DNA from: an uncultured Alphaproteobacteria bacterium
GTDB lineage: Bacteria; Pseudomonadota; Alphaproteobacteria; RF32; CAG-239
Reading direction: 5' to 3'
Assembly (NCBI GenBank): GCA_910585375.1
Contig: CAJUCZ010000027.1
Coordinates: forward strand, 1-21,061
Length of the DNA stretch: 21,061 bases
Shown: piece by piece, positions 6,947 to 14,413 of the stretch
Position numbering within the stretch: the stretch's first letter is position 1
How the letters are laid out: every line of letters begins with the position of its first letter
Translations under genes and position numbers: made by a program
The notes under the pieces: generated by a model
What the model saw: the letters and a program-made list of their open reading frames with translations, nothing else
Database searches by the model: none
What the model was told of the DNA's origin: nothing

Positions 6947-7546
6947 ATGGCACTTAACAAACAGGCAAAAATTCTGACACCCAAACAACAGGAACTGGCA
7001 TTGAGCTATCTGGAACGGACAAGATATCCGCTCCGCAACAAAATTATTTTTATGCTTAGTTACAAGGCCGGATTGCGGGCAAAGGAAATAGCAAATCTAA
7101 GCTGGTTGATGGTTTGCGACTCGGAAGGAAACCTGAGCCGCGAAATTAACCTTATTAATAAGGCATCCAAGGGCACGCAATCCGGCCGGATTATTCCTTT
7201 GCATAAAGATTTGGCAGTTTTATTGGCGGAATTACTAAGCAAGCAACAGAAGGACGAGCATTTTAATTTGACGAATCGGATTATTACGACAGAACGCGAC
7301 AATAAGACCAGCCCGCAGGCAATCGTCAATTTCTTTTATAATTTATATAAGGAAATCGGTTTTGAGGGCTGCTCTTCACATAGCGGCCGCAGAACCTTCA
7401 TTACCACCGCTGCTAAAAATATCAGTCTTGCCGGCGGAACCTTGAACGATATCCGCATGCTGGCCGGACATTCCACCCTTGCCACCACCCAACGCTATAT
7501 CGAATACAACACCGATGCACAAAAGAAAATCGTAGAAATGGTTTAA
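6947..7546 (+). CDS. Short tyrosine recombinase, catalytic domain only
   Basis: A 199-residue site-specific recombinase. Catalytic residues visible are Arg44 (AGLRAKEI), His145 and Arg148 (HSGRR), His175 (AGHST) and the nucleophile Tyr184 (TQRYIEY); a Lys in the beta-hairpin KASKGTQSGR fits the remaining position. It lacks the N-terminal SAM-like core-binding domain of XerC/D and phage integrases and is about the size of FimB/FimE-type invertases. It could invert or excise a nearby segment, or be the integrase of a small element. Inverted repeats upstream (6814-6844, 6894-6935) are candidate target or operator sites. No clear Shine-Dalgarno precedes the ATG. Its stop overlaps the stop of the convergent gene by three bases. 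Confidence 0.88.
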   Translation: MALNKQAKILTPKQQELALSYLERTRYPLRNKIIFMLSYKAGLRAKEIANLSWLMVCDSEGNLSREINLINKASKGTQSGRIIPLHKDLAVLLAELLSKQQKDEHFNLTNRIITTERDNKTSPQAIVNFFYNLYKEIGFEGCSSHSGRRTFITTAAKNISLAGGTLNDIRMLAGHSTLATTQRYIEYNTDAQKKIVEMV

Positions 7547-8694
7547 GAGGAAAAGCGATATTGATTAATATCTACAATTTTCGATGACGAATTTAACATT
7601 ATAGCCTCTTTTAACTTTGGCAAACTAACAGAAGTAATTTTCTCAATTAACTCTTCTGACCACCCTCTATTTTTTACAAAATCAACAATATCCAAGACAT
7701 AGTCATTAACTAATGTTTTTGTAATATTCGTTAAAAGGTTGGATCCTTCAATTTCAATATAGTCATCACCTTGCTCTTTTTTAGCCTGACCACTTTTTCT
7801 TAAATAAATACACGCTCCCCGATACTTTACAGCATCAATCATGCCCAGATCATAGGCTCTACGCACTATTGCACCAAAAGAAACCTTCCAACGCTCTTTA
7901 AGTTTCAACATTCTACTCCAATTAATTCTTGAGCCTAAAAATATTTCATAAAATTCTTTACAAAAACCTCTTCTGGGTAAAAGAAATGCACTAGCAAAAC
8001 GATTAGCTTGTTCCTCTTTAATCTCATCTTCAAAAGAATTGTCTATAAATTTGTGTAGAACCAAGTGCCCACACTCATGAGCCAAATCGAAACGAAGACG
8101 ACATCCAGAATCTTTTTCATTATTCCGTATTACAATGGGGCGTTTTCTATTAATTGAAAACGCATCAACTTTATCTGATAATTCACTGAAATATGTTACT
8201 ATAGCTCCAGCATTTTCAAGAGCTTTTGTCATATTGTCAATGGGGGTATCTAAATCTAGCCCCCATGCTAACCTTAATTCATCAGCAGCTTGTTCTATCT
8301 GATTTTGAGATAAGGTTTTATAATCAAAATCCTTGTCTAGAAATGATATTAAAGGGAGCTCAAATTCTTCTTCTATAAAATTTACATACTCTTCCAATAG
8401 TGAGGCAAAATGCTGTGCTTTTTCCTTTACATTTGAAGGGGTAGACTTTGCCTTCCTAAAATAACAATCTGTCTCATAAATTCTATTAGAATAAGGAATC
8501 TCAAAAAAACGAGGAGCGACATTAAAATAAGAAGCTAACGCATCTAATGTCAATTCTGTAGGGCTCTGGACATCTGTTTCTAACTGTTGAATGTATTGTT
8601 TAGTCGTGAGAATTGCCTCTCCAACTTCTAGAAGAGATTTATCATTAATTAAGCGCAGTTGTCTTAATCTCTCTCCATAAAATTTGTTAGACAT
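7543..8694 (-). CDS. XRE-HTH / ImmA-IrrE family metallopeptidase regulator
   Basis: A 383-residue protein. Residues ~5-62 are a Cro/C1-type helix-turn-helix (RLRQLRLINDKSLLEVGEAI, QYIQQLET). Residues ~175-260 are the ImmA/IrrE zincin domain, with H-E-C-G-H at 206-210 and the third ligand Glu in EEQANRFASAFLLP (~228). The C-terminal ~100 residues are specific to this group. Relatives of this two-domain kind sense stress or damage and cleave a partner repressor, or act as the antitoxin/regulator half of toxin-antitoxin pairs. The gene follows a 206-residue partner with a TAATG overlap (stop and start share one base), so they are translationally coupled. It converges on the tyrosine recombinase with overlapping stops. 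Confidence 0.88.
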   Translation of the reverse strand: MSNKFYGERLRQLRLINDKSLLEVGEAILTTKQYIQQLETDVQSPTELTLDALASYFNVAPRFFEIPYSNRIYETDCYFRKAKSTPSNVKEKAQHFASLLEEYVNFIEEEFELPLISFLDKDFDYKTLSQNQIEQAADELRLAWGLDLDTPIDNMTKALENAGAIVTYFSELSDKVDAFSINRKRPIVIRNNEKDSGCRLRFDLAHECGHLVLHKFIDNSFEDEIKEEQANRFASAFLLPRRGFCKEFYEIFLGSRINWSRMLKLKERWKVSFGAIVRRAYDLGMIDAVKYRGACIYLRKSGQAKKEQGDDYIEIEGSNLLTNITKTLVNDYVLDIVDFVKNRGWSEELIEKITSVSLPKLKEAIMLNSSSKIVDINQYRFSS

Positions 8695-9314
8695 TAAATA
8701 ACCTCTGATTTTCTTGTTGTAGTCTTCTTTTGAAAAGGGGCATCGGATAGTTTTTTAGCTTCTTTAACAGTTTTGTCAATACTGTAAATAACAGGAACCT
8801 GCTCTAGAGGTACTTGATAATTACAAACAACCTCATTGTGAATGTTAAACCCAACATAAGAAATACTTAATAAATCGTGTGAAATTGGAGCAGCATCTAT
8901 CATTATACGCCAGTACAATTCTTCTCCATCTCCCCCTTCTAATTTCAAACTATATTGTCCACATTCATATGAGGATAACTTCATCATACTGGAGGTCATT
9001 TCTTCTGGTGATGCACTATAAAATTTTAAACCTGCCATACCACAAGCAAATTCGAAACCATTACCCTTTTCTTTTAACAGCCTTAAACTCGGATATTCTC
9101 CTGATAATATAAGTTCTTTCAAACCTGCAATTCGCCATGCTCTGGCAACATGCCCATACGAGTAATGAGAATCTCCTTTTGAAAAATCCAGACGTTCCTG
9201 CTGACATTCTCGAGTCTTTTTTTGAATAACACCTGCAATTGCAAGAAGGCATTTCTTTGTTAAATCTGGATTATAGTCCCAAGGAGCTTTGTCATAACAA
9301 TATTTTTCAGTCAT
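8694..9314 (-). CDS. Hypothetical partner protein coupled to the ImmA/IrrE regulator
   Basis: A 206-residue protein without a recognised family. There is no signal peptide or transmembrane segment; the C-terminus is basic and probably flexible (KKTTTRKSEVI). The middle (~110-165) alternates strands (YSLKLEGGDGEELYWRIMIDAA, LLSISYVGF) and looks like a compact beta-rich domain. It is the first gene of a two-gene operon, one base overlapping the metallopeptidase gene. It could be a toxin, a cleavable repressor/inhibitor or a sensor; the arrangement is typical of a module in which the ImmA/IrrE protein acts on its neighbour. A promoter lies directly upstream (9338-9365). Confidence 0.7.
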   Translation of the reverse strand: MTEKYCYDKAPWDYNPDLTKKCLLAIAGVIQKKTRECQQERLDFSKGDSHYSYGHVARAWRIAGLKELILSGEYPSLRLLKEKGNGFEFACGMAGLKFYSASPEEMTSSMMKLSSYECGQYSLKLEGGDGEELYWRIMIDAAPISHDLLSISYVGFNIHNEVVCNYQVPLEQVPVIYSIDKTVKEAKKLSDAPFQKKTTTRKSEVI

Positions 9315-9337
9315 TTTTAATTCCTATGATAGTTTTA

Positions 9338-9365
9338 ACCATAACACCACAATAGGCTATTTCAA
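9338..9365 (-). promoter_or_regulatory. Promoter of the 206-aa/ImmA-IrrE operon
   Basis: Minus-strand TTGAAA (9360-9365), 16-bp spacer, TATGGT (9338-9343), 24 bp before the ATG. A short inverted repeat, CCTAT and ATAGG (9323-9355), brackets the -10 and could be the operator for the encoded HTH. Confidence 0.45.
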
Positions 9366-9403
9366 GAAAAAGTAAAGTTATTTTTAAATTGTCCACAGGA
9401 TTT

Positions 9404-10483
9404 CTATTTGTAAAGTAGCAGCTTCTCCAATCTCTCTGCCAGTCTATAAGTTCTTGCCTTTTTTGATTCATTGGCATATTGCAGAAAGCCTCCGACAATC
9501 CATTGACGAAGTATGGCTCTGGCAGACTGAGCAGAAACACCTAATATATTAGCAACTTGCAGACTATTAACTTCCTTAAATTCTGCAAACAATTCCAAGA
9601 CTTTTCGCTGTTTAATATCAAGCTCACGCAGTAAAGGACTTTTGTCCGCAGTAAATCCTTTTGTCTTTTCATTTTTGGCATGTTCATTAACCTTGCTAAA
9701 AGCATCGGCAACACCGGCAATAAAATACTCTAGCCATGACGTTATATCCGCCTCATGCCGTCCGTAATAATAGTTATGGTGCGGATGTGTCTGCAAAGCA
9801 TCATAGTAATGGATTAAATCTTTGGCATAATATTCTTCCAGCGAGTAAATGCCTTTTAACCCGTAACCGCCTTTGCGCATAATGAAACTAGTCAAAAGTC
9901 TGGCCGTTCGTCCGTTTCCGTCATAATAAGGGTGTATCGTTACAAACTGATAATGCACAATTCCCGCAACCAGTGGTACAGGCAAATTTCCGGCATTTTG
10001 CACCCATTGGCAAAAATCCAGCATCATCTCCGGCACATCTTTAGCTTCCGGCGGCAGATAAATTTTAGCACCGGTTTCGCTGTCGTAAATCGCATTCTGA
10101 TTATCCCGATACGGAATTATACTTTTACTGGCTTCAACCAAACTGTGAATATTGGCAATCAGCTTTTCATCAAACGAACGATTGGCAACAACAGCCTCTT
10201 CCATAGCATTCCATGCCTTGTAATAAGCTTTAACCTCCTGCTCGTCTTTTTCTCTCTGCGGTAATTTTCGCCCTTTCAGAGCCTCGGCAACTTCTTTTCC
10301 GGTCAGACGATTTCCTTCAATCTGCGTTGAATAGTGTATTGTTGCTACTTTGGCACTTTCCCTCAACGATAATAACAGTTGTGGTGATATGGGCTGATTT
10401 TCAAATTGCTGTTTAATAACCTCAATTTTTGCCAGATTTGCAAGCATCTGAGCCGTTACCATATATTTAGGATTAAAAGCCAT
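9404..10483 (-). CDS. Fic family AMP-transferase with N-terminal self-inhibition motif and C-terminal winged helix
   Basis: A 359-residue protein. The Fic core carries an intact catalytic loop H-P-Y-Y-D-G-N-G-R-T-A-R at residues 184-195. A self-inhibitory motif of the [ST]xxxE[GN] type, S-T-Q-I-E-G, sits at residues 52-57, before the core, as in class II Fic proteins. The last ~60 residues (QRKVLELFAEF..VANILGVSAQSARAIL) form a winged helix-turn-helix. The family transfers AMP (or other nucleotides) from ATP to hydroxyl side chains of target proteins; the target is unknown. Start: AAGGAAATCATC before the ATG. Directly upstream lie five exact 11-bp iterons (10496-10546) that the winged helix might bind for autoregulation. 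The gene follows an 84-residue ORF and the serine recombinase on the same strand and may be cargo of that element. Confidence 0.92.
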   Translation of the reverse strand: MAFNPKYMVTAQMLANLAKIEVIKQQFENQPISPQLLLSLRESAKVATIHYSTQIEGNRLTGKEVAEALKGRKLPQREKDEQEVKAYYKAWNAMEEAVVANRSFDEKLIANIHSLVEASKSIIPYRDNQNAIYDSETGAKIYLPPEAKDVPEMMLDFCQWVQNAGNLPVPLVAGIVHYQFVTIHPYYDGNGRTARLLTSFIMRKGGYGLKGIYSLEEYYAKDLIHYYDALQTHPHHNYYYGRHEADITSWLEYFIAGVADAFSKVNEHAKNEKTKGFTADKSPLLRELDIKQRKVLELFAEFKEVNSLQVANILGVSAQSARAILRQWIVGGFLQYANESKKARTYRLAERLEKLLLYK

Positions 10484-10495
10484 GATGATTTCCTT

Positions 10496-10546
10496 AACAT
10501 TATTTCAACATTAAAGTAACATTATTTAAACATTAAATCAACATTA
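10496..10546. repeat. Five 11-bp direct repeats (iterons) before the Fic gene
   Basis: AACATTA occurs at 10496, 10507, 10518, 10529 and 10540, exactly 11 bp apart, with AT-rich variable spacers. On the coding (minus) strand the unit is TAATGTT. One helical turn per repeat puts all copies on one DNA face, as for cooperative protein binding. The array fills the gap between the 84-aa gene and the Fic ribosome binding site. Confidence 0.8.
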
Positions 10547-10553
10547 AAATAAG

Positions 10554-10808
10554 TTATTCACCGTTATCCGCCCTTTCAAAAATAGTACCCAATACTTCAA
10601 GATTTTTAATGGTGCTTTTTAATATCTTATTTTGCATTGCCCGGAGCGTATAAAAATTTTTGCTTTTATTTGATTCCATAGTTTTGACAATCATTTCAAC
10701 TTCTAGACCTGTGTAGCAACGCATTATCCGCGTAAACGGATTGCTGAAATGTTTTAGAGCATAATTTAGTGCCGTATTGTCCAGACAAATATAAAAGTCC
10801 TTAATCAT
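10554..10808 (-). CDS. Hypothetical protein (84 aa) between serine recombinase and Fic gene
   Basis: A small, mixed-charge, probably helical cytoplasmic protein with no recognised family. The start has a good Shine-Dalgarno (AGAAGGAAATAATAAAA before ATG). It lies 70 bp before the Fic start, separated from it by the iteron array, and 48 bp after the possible small ORF that follows the recombinase. It might be a Fic partner or regulator, but nothing in the sequence shows an antitoxin motif ([ST]xxxE[GN]). Confidence 0.6.
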   Translation of the reverse strand: MIKDFYICLDNTALNYALKHFSNPFTRIMRCYTGLEVEMIVKTMESNKSKNFYTLRAMQNKILKSTIKNLEVLGTIFERADNGE

Positions 10809-10856
10809 TTTTATTATTTCCTTCTATTGTTGGCTATATAATAAAAATATTGAGCA

Positions 10857-10973
10857 CTAGCCTTTTTCTATTGTCATCATCTGCCGCAAATCGTCATCCA
10901 TGCCGTTAATAATAAGGTACATTTCCGCTAATTCCTGCTCATATTTTTTCCTAAGGTCATAAACCTTGGTCAG
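10857..10973 (-). CDS. Possible 38-aa peptide with CTG start overlapping the recombinase stop
   Basis: Reading CTG-ACC-AAG from 10973, the frame gives 38 codons to a TAG. The peptide is charged and helix-like (KVYDLRKKYEQELAEMYL.., then DDDLRQMMTIEKG). The CTGA overlap with the recombinase TGA copies the usual ATGA coupling, suggesting either a rare CTG start or an ATG lost by mutation. An internal ATG would give only 21 residues. The composition looks coding but no start is certain. Confidence 0.35.
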   Translation of the reverse strand: MTKVYDLRKKYEQELAEMYLIINGMDDDLRQMMTIEKG

Positions 10974-12586
10974 CCAGACTGGAGAAGAGTTGCGTTTTTT
11001 GACGCAACTCTTTGATTTTTAAAAGCAATTTTCGGCCCGAACGATTTTGCGTTTTCATCCGTTTTATTATCCTCAAGGTCTTGGTTTTCCTCGTGTTGCG
11101 AGCCTTGTAAAAATTTGCTTCTTTTTTCGTAAAAATACGCTTTTTCAAACTCGCTGAACGGAAAATTCAGCTCATACGTCAATTCTCCTTCCGTTAATAT
11201 CATTTCCTTAAAAACAAATTTTAACAACAAATGTTTCAGCTCAAGATTATCGGATTTGGCAAACACTCTTCCGGCCTGCGACGCAAGATTTATGAGGTCT
11301 GATATCGTTGAAGTGAAGGAATTTCCCGTCTTTTCATAGGTTTTAATCTTTCTTCCCATACGGTCGATTTTGAGTTGAATTTCATTACGCTTGGTTTCAA
11401 ATGTTTCTCGGTCAAGCTCTCCGTCCAAACGCAAATCAAACAAATTATCCAATTTTGCCTTCATTTTCTCCTGTTCCTGTCTCAGTTTTCCGATTTCCTG
11501 CTGACAATATTGTTTTTCTGAAATTTCAGCATTTTTAATCTCTTCATACAACGGATTTATTAGGGAATTCGGTATTTTGATACGGTTTAAGACGGTTCCT
11601 ATTGCACTTAAAACATCTTGTTCCGGGATGTATCTCCTCTGCCCGGTTTTGGTGTAACAAACCACCCACGAATAGTATTTTCTTCTCAGTTGGTCTTCGC
11701 AGGGACAAACCCTTCCCGTTCTTCCGCAGGTAATTAAACCTCTCAGTACAAAAGGCTTTTGGCTGTATTTCAGCCCCGCGCCGTTATGATTGTTCAGGGC
11801 TTTTTGCTTTTGGCATTGCTCCCAAAGCTCTTGCGAAATCAGCGTCGGATAAACATGTTTGATAATTCCTCTTTTGGTTTTCATCTCGCCATAATAAAAG
11901 GGATTGTCCAATATATAGTAGATACTGGAATTGACCAGTTTTTTACCGGCTCTGGTCTTAAGTCCCATTAAATCGGCAAAATGCACGGCTTCCAATATGC
12001 TCATCTTGCCGAGAGCATAAAGTTCAAATATTTGTTTGATGATACCGGCTTCCGGTTCTTTGAGGCGAATATTATGCTTGCCCCGCTCGTCAACATAATT
12101 TTCATACCCGAGCGGCGCTACGCCGCACCTTTCCCCGTTTTTGGTTTTCAACTCCGTAGAACGCCGGACATTCTCCGAAAGTTGCAAGACATAGGCTTTG
12201 GCACCCATGACCGAGAAGTCCCAACGCATGATATCGGCCGAGGTGGATTTGCTGTTTAATATCATCCCTTCCCGATAAAAATGCAGCTCAATCTTGTCTT
12301 GGCGCATCAGTTCATCAAGAAGCACGCTTTCTTTGAAACTTCTTTGCACCCTGTCAACCGTATCGGCCACAATCGCTATGGTTTCCTTTTGTTTCTTGCA
12401 AAAATTTATCATCTCCATAAAACGCTTACGTTCGCCGCGGGTGGAACTTTCGATAATTTCAAAACGCTTGATAACATCAAGATCCCTTCTTTCGGCATAT
12501 TCTTCCAAGCGTTTACTTTGAGCGCGCAGGCTCAATCGCTCTTCCTGCATTTTGGTTGACACACGTGTCAGTATGACGGCTTTCAT
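10970..12586 (-). CDS. Large serine recombinase (integrase) of the second integrative element
   Basis: A 538-residue recombinase. The resolvase domain starts with MKAVILTRVSTKMQ (nucleophile Ser10 after Arg8) and has VDRVQRS. The recombinase domain follows (GVAPLGYENY; NPFYYGEMKTKRG), then a zinc-ribbon region with CGRTGRVCPCED and a long charged coiled coil (~370-440), as in large serine integrases. I start it at the ATG at 12586, where AGGAGATTAAAGAA is a clear ribosome binding site; a longer frame to 12628 has none. It integrates or excises the element through att sites, not identified here. The last ~40 residues are low-complexity and polar. The start overlaps the end of the small gene 12513-12722. 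Confidence 0.92.
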   Translation of the reverse strand: MKAVILTRVSTKMQEERLSLRAQSKRLEEYAERRDLDVIKRFEIIESSTRGERKRFMEMINFCKKQKETIAIVADTVDRVQRSFKESVLLDELMRQDKIELHFYREGMILNSKSTSADIMRWDFSVMGAKAYVLQLSENVRRSTELKTKNGERCGVAPLGYENYVDERGKHNIRLKEPEAGIIKQIFELYALGKMSILEAVHFADLMGLKTRAGKKLVNSSIYYILDNPFYYGEMKTKRGIIKHVYPTLISQELWEQCQKQKALNNHNGAGLKYSQKPFVLRGLITCGRTGRVCPCEDQLRRKYYSWVVCYTKTGQRRYIPEQDVLSAIGTVLNRIKIPNSLINPLYEEIKNAEISEKQYCQQEIGKLRQEQEKMKAKLDNLFDLRLDGELDRETFETKRNEIQLKIDRMGRKIKTYEKTGNSFTSTISDLINLASQAGRVFAKSDNLELKHLLLKFVFKEMILTEGELTYELNFPFSEFEKAYFYEKRSKFLQGSQHEENQDLEDNKTDENAKSFGPKIAFKNQRVASKNATLLQSG

Positions 12587-12722
12587 TTTCTTTAATCTCC
12601 TGTTTGATTGATAACATACACCTTGCAAAACCTGTCAGGTTGCGAACACCTTGTTTCAGTTCTTCCTCGGTTTTGGGGACGGATGCAATGTTTCTCAATG
12701 CTTCGGTTAAACTTATTGTCAT
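12513..12722 (-). CDS. Small hypothetical protein overlapping the recombinase start
   Basis: A 69-residue ORF beginning MTISLTEALRNIASVPKTEE with AAGGGAAAGATAAA before the ATG. Its last 24 codons overlap the recombinase gene in another frame, and the recombinase ribosome binding site lies inside it. The N-terminal ~50 residues look like a genuine helical protein; the C-terminal part in the overlap (TCVNQNAGRAIEPARSK) is less convincing. It could be an excision-accessory factor or regulator of the recombinase. No family recognised. Confidence 0.5.
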   Translation of the reverse strand: MTISLTEALRNIASVPKTEEELKQGVRNLTGFARCMLSIKQEIKENESRHTDTCVNQNAGRAIEPARSK

Positions 12723-12783
12723 TTTATCTTTCCCTTAATCGAACTCAATCTAATATATTGTTTTGTCCTGGTTTTATTGCAAA

Positions 12784-12806
12784 GGGGCTTATTTTTGATA
12801 AGCCCC
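12784..12806 (-). terminator. GC-rich hairpin after the 191-aa gene
   Basis: GGGGCTTA (12784-12791) and TAAGCCCC (12799-12806) form an 8-bp stem. On the minus strand it is followed by TTTGC only, so it is a weak terminator or a processing/attenuation hairpin between the 191-aa gene and the recombinase part of the operon. Confidence 0.6.
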
Positions 12807-12818
12807 GGACACTTTTAA

Positions 12819-13394
12819 TTAACCCCGTTCAGAAACATATTGATTCTGTTCGTTTTGGCGGGCGGCTTCAGATTGTATATACATTTCATGAAGCATCGGC
12901 TCAGCGGCGGCAAGCGTTCTCTGCCTTGTTTCCTCTACTTTTCGGGCATATTCTTCCTGTCTTTCCTTGGCTTTTTGTTCGCGTTCGGCTTTTTTCTTAT
13001 TTTTCCGGCGCTCGTTGGCTTCTTTTTTGCGCACCGCGGCATTATCAATCTCTTTGGCGAGAAAGTCGGTAATGTCCTCATTAAACTCACCGGCCTCAAC
13101 ACTGTTGTAGAAATCAAACAGAAAGCTTATTTTCTGTTGAGTATCCAGCAAATCCAACGAATAGCGGACAATGCGTTTGCCGCCCAGACGAAGCGTAAAA
13201 ATTGAATTCTTTTCCGTATCAATAATCAGCTTGTTCATGCGGTTTTGCAAATTCCAACTGTCTTCCTTGAAGTTTCTGATATTATCGGTCAACAGTTTCA
13301 AAATCCGTTCTTTGGCTGTTTCCAAGGTCAGCTTGCCTTCGTCTTTTGAGGTTTCAATCTTAAAAGCGTTATATTTTTCCAAAAAGTTTTTCAT
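12819..13394 (-). CDS. Hypothetical protein with charged coiled-coil C-terminal half
   Basis: A 191-residue protein. Residues 1-110 form a mixed helical domain (FLEKYNAFKIETSKDEGKLT..., FTLRLGGKRIVRYSL). Residues ~118-165 are a very basic Lys/Arg/Glu/Ala coiled coil (RKKEANERRKNKKKAEREQK), likely an elongated helix that may bind nucleic acid. I use the ATG at 13394 because AAAGGAAAATTAAA precedes it; the longer frame to 13439 has no close Shine-Dalgarno. It sits in the element's minus-strand operon after the 145-aa gene. No family recognised; function unknown. Confidence 0.65.
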   Translation of the reverse strand: MKNFLEKYNAFKIETSKDEGKLTLETAKERILKLLTDNIRNFKEDSWNLQNRMNKLIIDTEKNSIFTLRLGGKRIVRYSLDLLDTQQKISFLFDFYNSVEAGEFNEDITDFLAKEIDNAAVRKKEANERRKNKKKAEREQKAKERQEEYARKVEETRQRTLAAAEPMLHEMYIQSEAARQNEQNQYVSERG

Positions 13395-13513
13395 TTTAAT
13401 TTTCCTTTCAAAAGTAGGGTTTTTGTTAAAAAAGAGCATAATAATTCCGTATGGCGCTTTGGTATCTCCTCCAAGCCATTGGGGGTAAATGTTTAATTTT
13501 ATTAGAAAATCAG

Positions 13514-13951
13514 TTAATTATGGCAGTCTGTCACATAAACCACGTCATCGGCAGCAAACGGACAGCGCTTTTCGGTTACGTAACAAAAATCTCCGGCGGT
13601 GGAAATAAAGGCATAAACACCGCGCGGATCGGCAATGACATCTTTATAGCGTCTGATGCCTTTGATGACAAAGCTGTCAAAGTGGGTTGATACTTTTTCA
13701 TAGATTTTGCGGTCATCTCCAAAAGCAAACCCATACTGACGTAAAATGCCGTCCTGATCATCAACGGTTCGGACTTCATCGGTATCAATGCCTTCATCGG
13801 CGGCAAATGCTGCAAAATCGGCATAACGCACAAGCTTCCAACATCCGTATTGATGAACCGCTTCGTCTGCCACCGGCATAAATCCCTGCAATTTATTGAG
13901 CAATTCTTCCGGTGTAAAATCAGCGGTTTTGGCAACCAGTCGGTAATGCAT
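13514..13951 (-). CDS. Hypothetical acidic protein of the integrative element
   Basis: A 145-residue acidic protein rich in Asp, Phe, Ala and Tyr (ADEAVHQYGCWKLVRYADFA, GIRRYKDVIADPRGVYAFIS). No signal peptide, membrane segment or known catalytic motif was seen. Its acidic, compact nature would fit a DNA-mimic or protein-binding inhibitor, but that is a guess. The ribosome binding site TAGGAG overlaps the stop of the 35-aa gene upstream, so the two are coupled. No family recognised. Confidence 0.65.
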   Translation of the reverse strand: MHYRLVAKTADFTPEELLNKLQGFMPVADEAVHQYGCWKLVRYADFAAFAADEGIDTDEVRTVDDQDGILRQYGFAFGDDRKIYEKVSTHFDSFVIKGIRRYKDVIADPRGVYAFISTAGDFCYVTEKRCPFAADDVVYVTDCHN

Positions 13952-13962
13952 GGACTTTTCTC

Positions 13963-14070
13963 CTAGCAGGCAAATCGGGCGGCGTTGAGAAGATTTTTTA
14001 AGTTTTCTACCTCTTTTTTGAAACGATATTTTTTCAGCAAAGAAGCGATAATGTAAGTTAATATGGTCAT
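13963..14070 (-). CDS. 35-aa peptide, first gene of the integrative-element operon
   Basis: A 36-codon frame starting MTILTYIIASLLKKYRF with a strong Shine-Dalgarno (AAAGGAAAATAAA before ATG) and ending TAG, whose bases form the ribosome binding site (TAGGAG) of the next gene. The N-terminal ~12 residues are hydrophobic, the rest is a basic leucine-heptad helix (KKEVENLKNLLNAARFAC). It may be a small membrane-anchored or leader peptide. A good promoter lies just upstream. It was missed by length-limited gene calling. Confidence 0.6.
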   Translation of the reverse strand: MTILTYIIASLLKKYRFKKEVENLKNLLNAARFAC

Positions 14071-14125
14071 TTTATTTTCCTTTCGGTTTAATCGTTAAAT
14101 TATGGCATTGCTGCCTGACATGGTT

Positions 14126-14155
14126 AGTATGAGAGAAAAACAAAACGCAAGTCAA
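14126..14155 (-). promoter_or_regulatory. Promoter of the integrative-element operon
   Basis: Minus-strand TTGACT (14150-14155), 18-bp spacer, CATACT (14126-14131), 56 bp before the ATG of the 35-aa gene. Confidence 0.55.
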
Positions 14156-14413
14156 CAGATTGTTTTTCAAGGCTTTTTATGAAACTCGGTTTTAAATGTA
14201 TTTAAATGGATATGTGTGGATATAGCGGGGTAAAAAGTTTTGCAAGATTTTGCTTAAAACCGGATAATTTTGTTTCAATCAGCAAAAGAATCGCAGAATC
14301 GGCATGATTTTATTAAATGAAATTAAACCTATAAATTTTGCTTATTATCAAAAAATTTGTGTAATCTTAACTTATTCATTATATAATACATGTTGGTAGA
14401 TTAGGATAGTAAT
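14156..14413. other. Intergenic region between divergent operon promoter and second Fic gene
   Basis: No gene was found. It holds the first copy of the 21-bp direct repeat (14221-14241), an ATATCCACA sequence one base off a DnaA box just before it (minus strand), and a TATAAT at 14382-14387 that is the likely -10 of the plus-strand Fic gene. Confidence 0.5.
14221..14241 (+). repeat. Direct repeat copy 1 flanking the second Fic gene
   Basis: TATAGCGGGGTAAAAAG followed by TTTT; matches 15712-15732 at 20 of 21 positions. The pair brackets the Fic gene and a frameshifted gene remnant. Confidence 0.6.

Larger units (their letters stand above)
10970..14070 (-). mobile_element. Second integrative-element core (small genes plus large serine recombinase)
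   Basis: Five minus-strand genes from one promoter end in a large serine recombinase; the 84-aa and Fic genes that follow may be cargo. Ends are not defined: no att pair was recognised, although a 21-bp direct repeat lies at 14221-14241, just upstream of the operon promoter. Limits given are those of the core genes. Confidence 0.5.

Noticed and set aside
10496..10546. Iterons as a CRISPR array
   Set aside because: Repeat unit is 7 bp with 4-bp spacers and no cas genes; a protein-binding iteron array fits.
10957..11148. 63-codon basic minus-strand frame inside the recombinase 3' end
   Set aside because: Out-of-frame shadow of the recombinase coding sequence; the Lys/Arg bias comes from A-rich codons and there is no ribosome binding site.
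13440..13513. GGAGGAG ribosome-binding-like sequence with a 17-codon ORF (MAWRRYQSAIRNYYALF)
   Set aside because: The GGAGGAG lies inside that ORF, not before it, and no start codon follows at a suitable distance. Left as an orphan signal in the 145-aa/191-aa gap.
14211..14222. DnaA-box-like ATATCCACA and nearby AT-rich DNA as a replication origin
   Set aside because: A single imperfect box without iterons or an adjacent initiator gene is not enough for an origin call.
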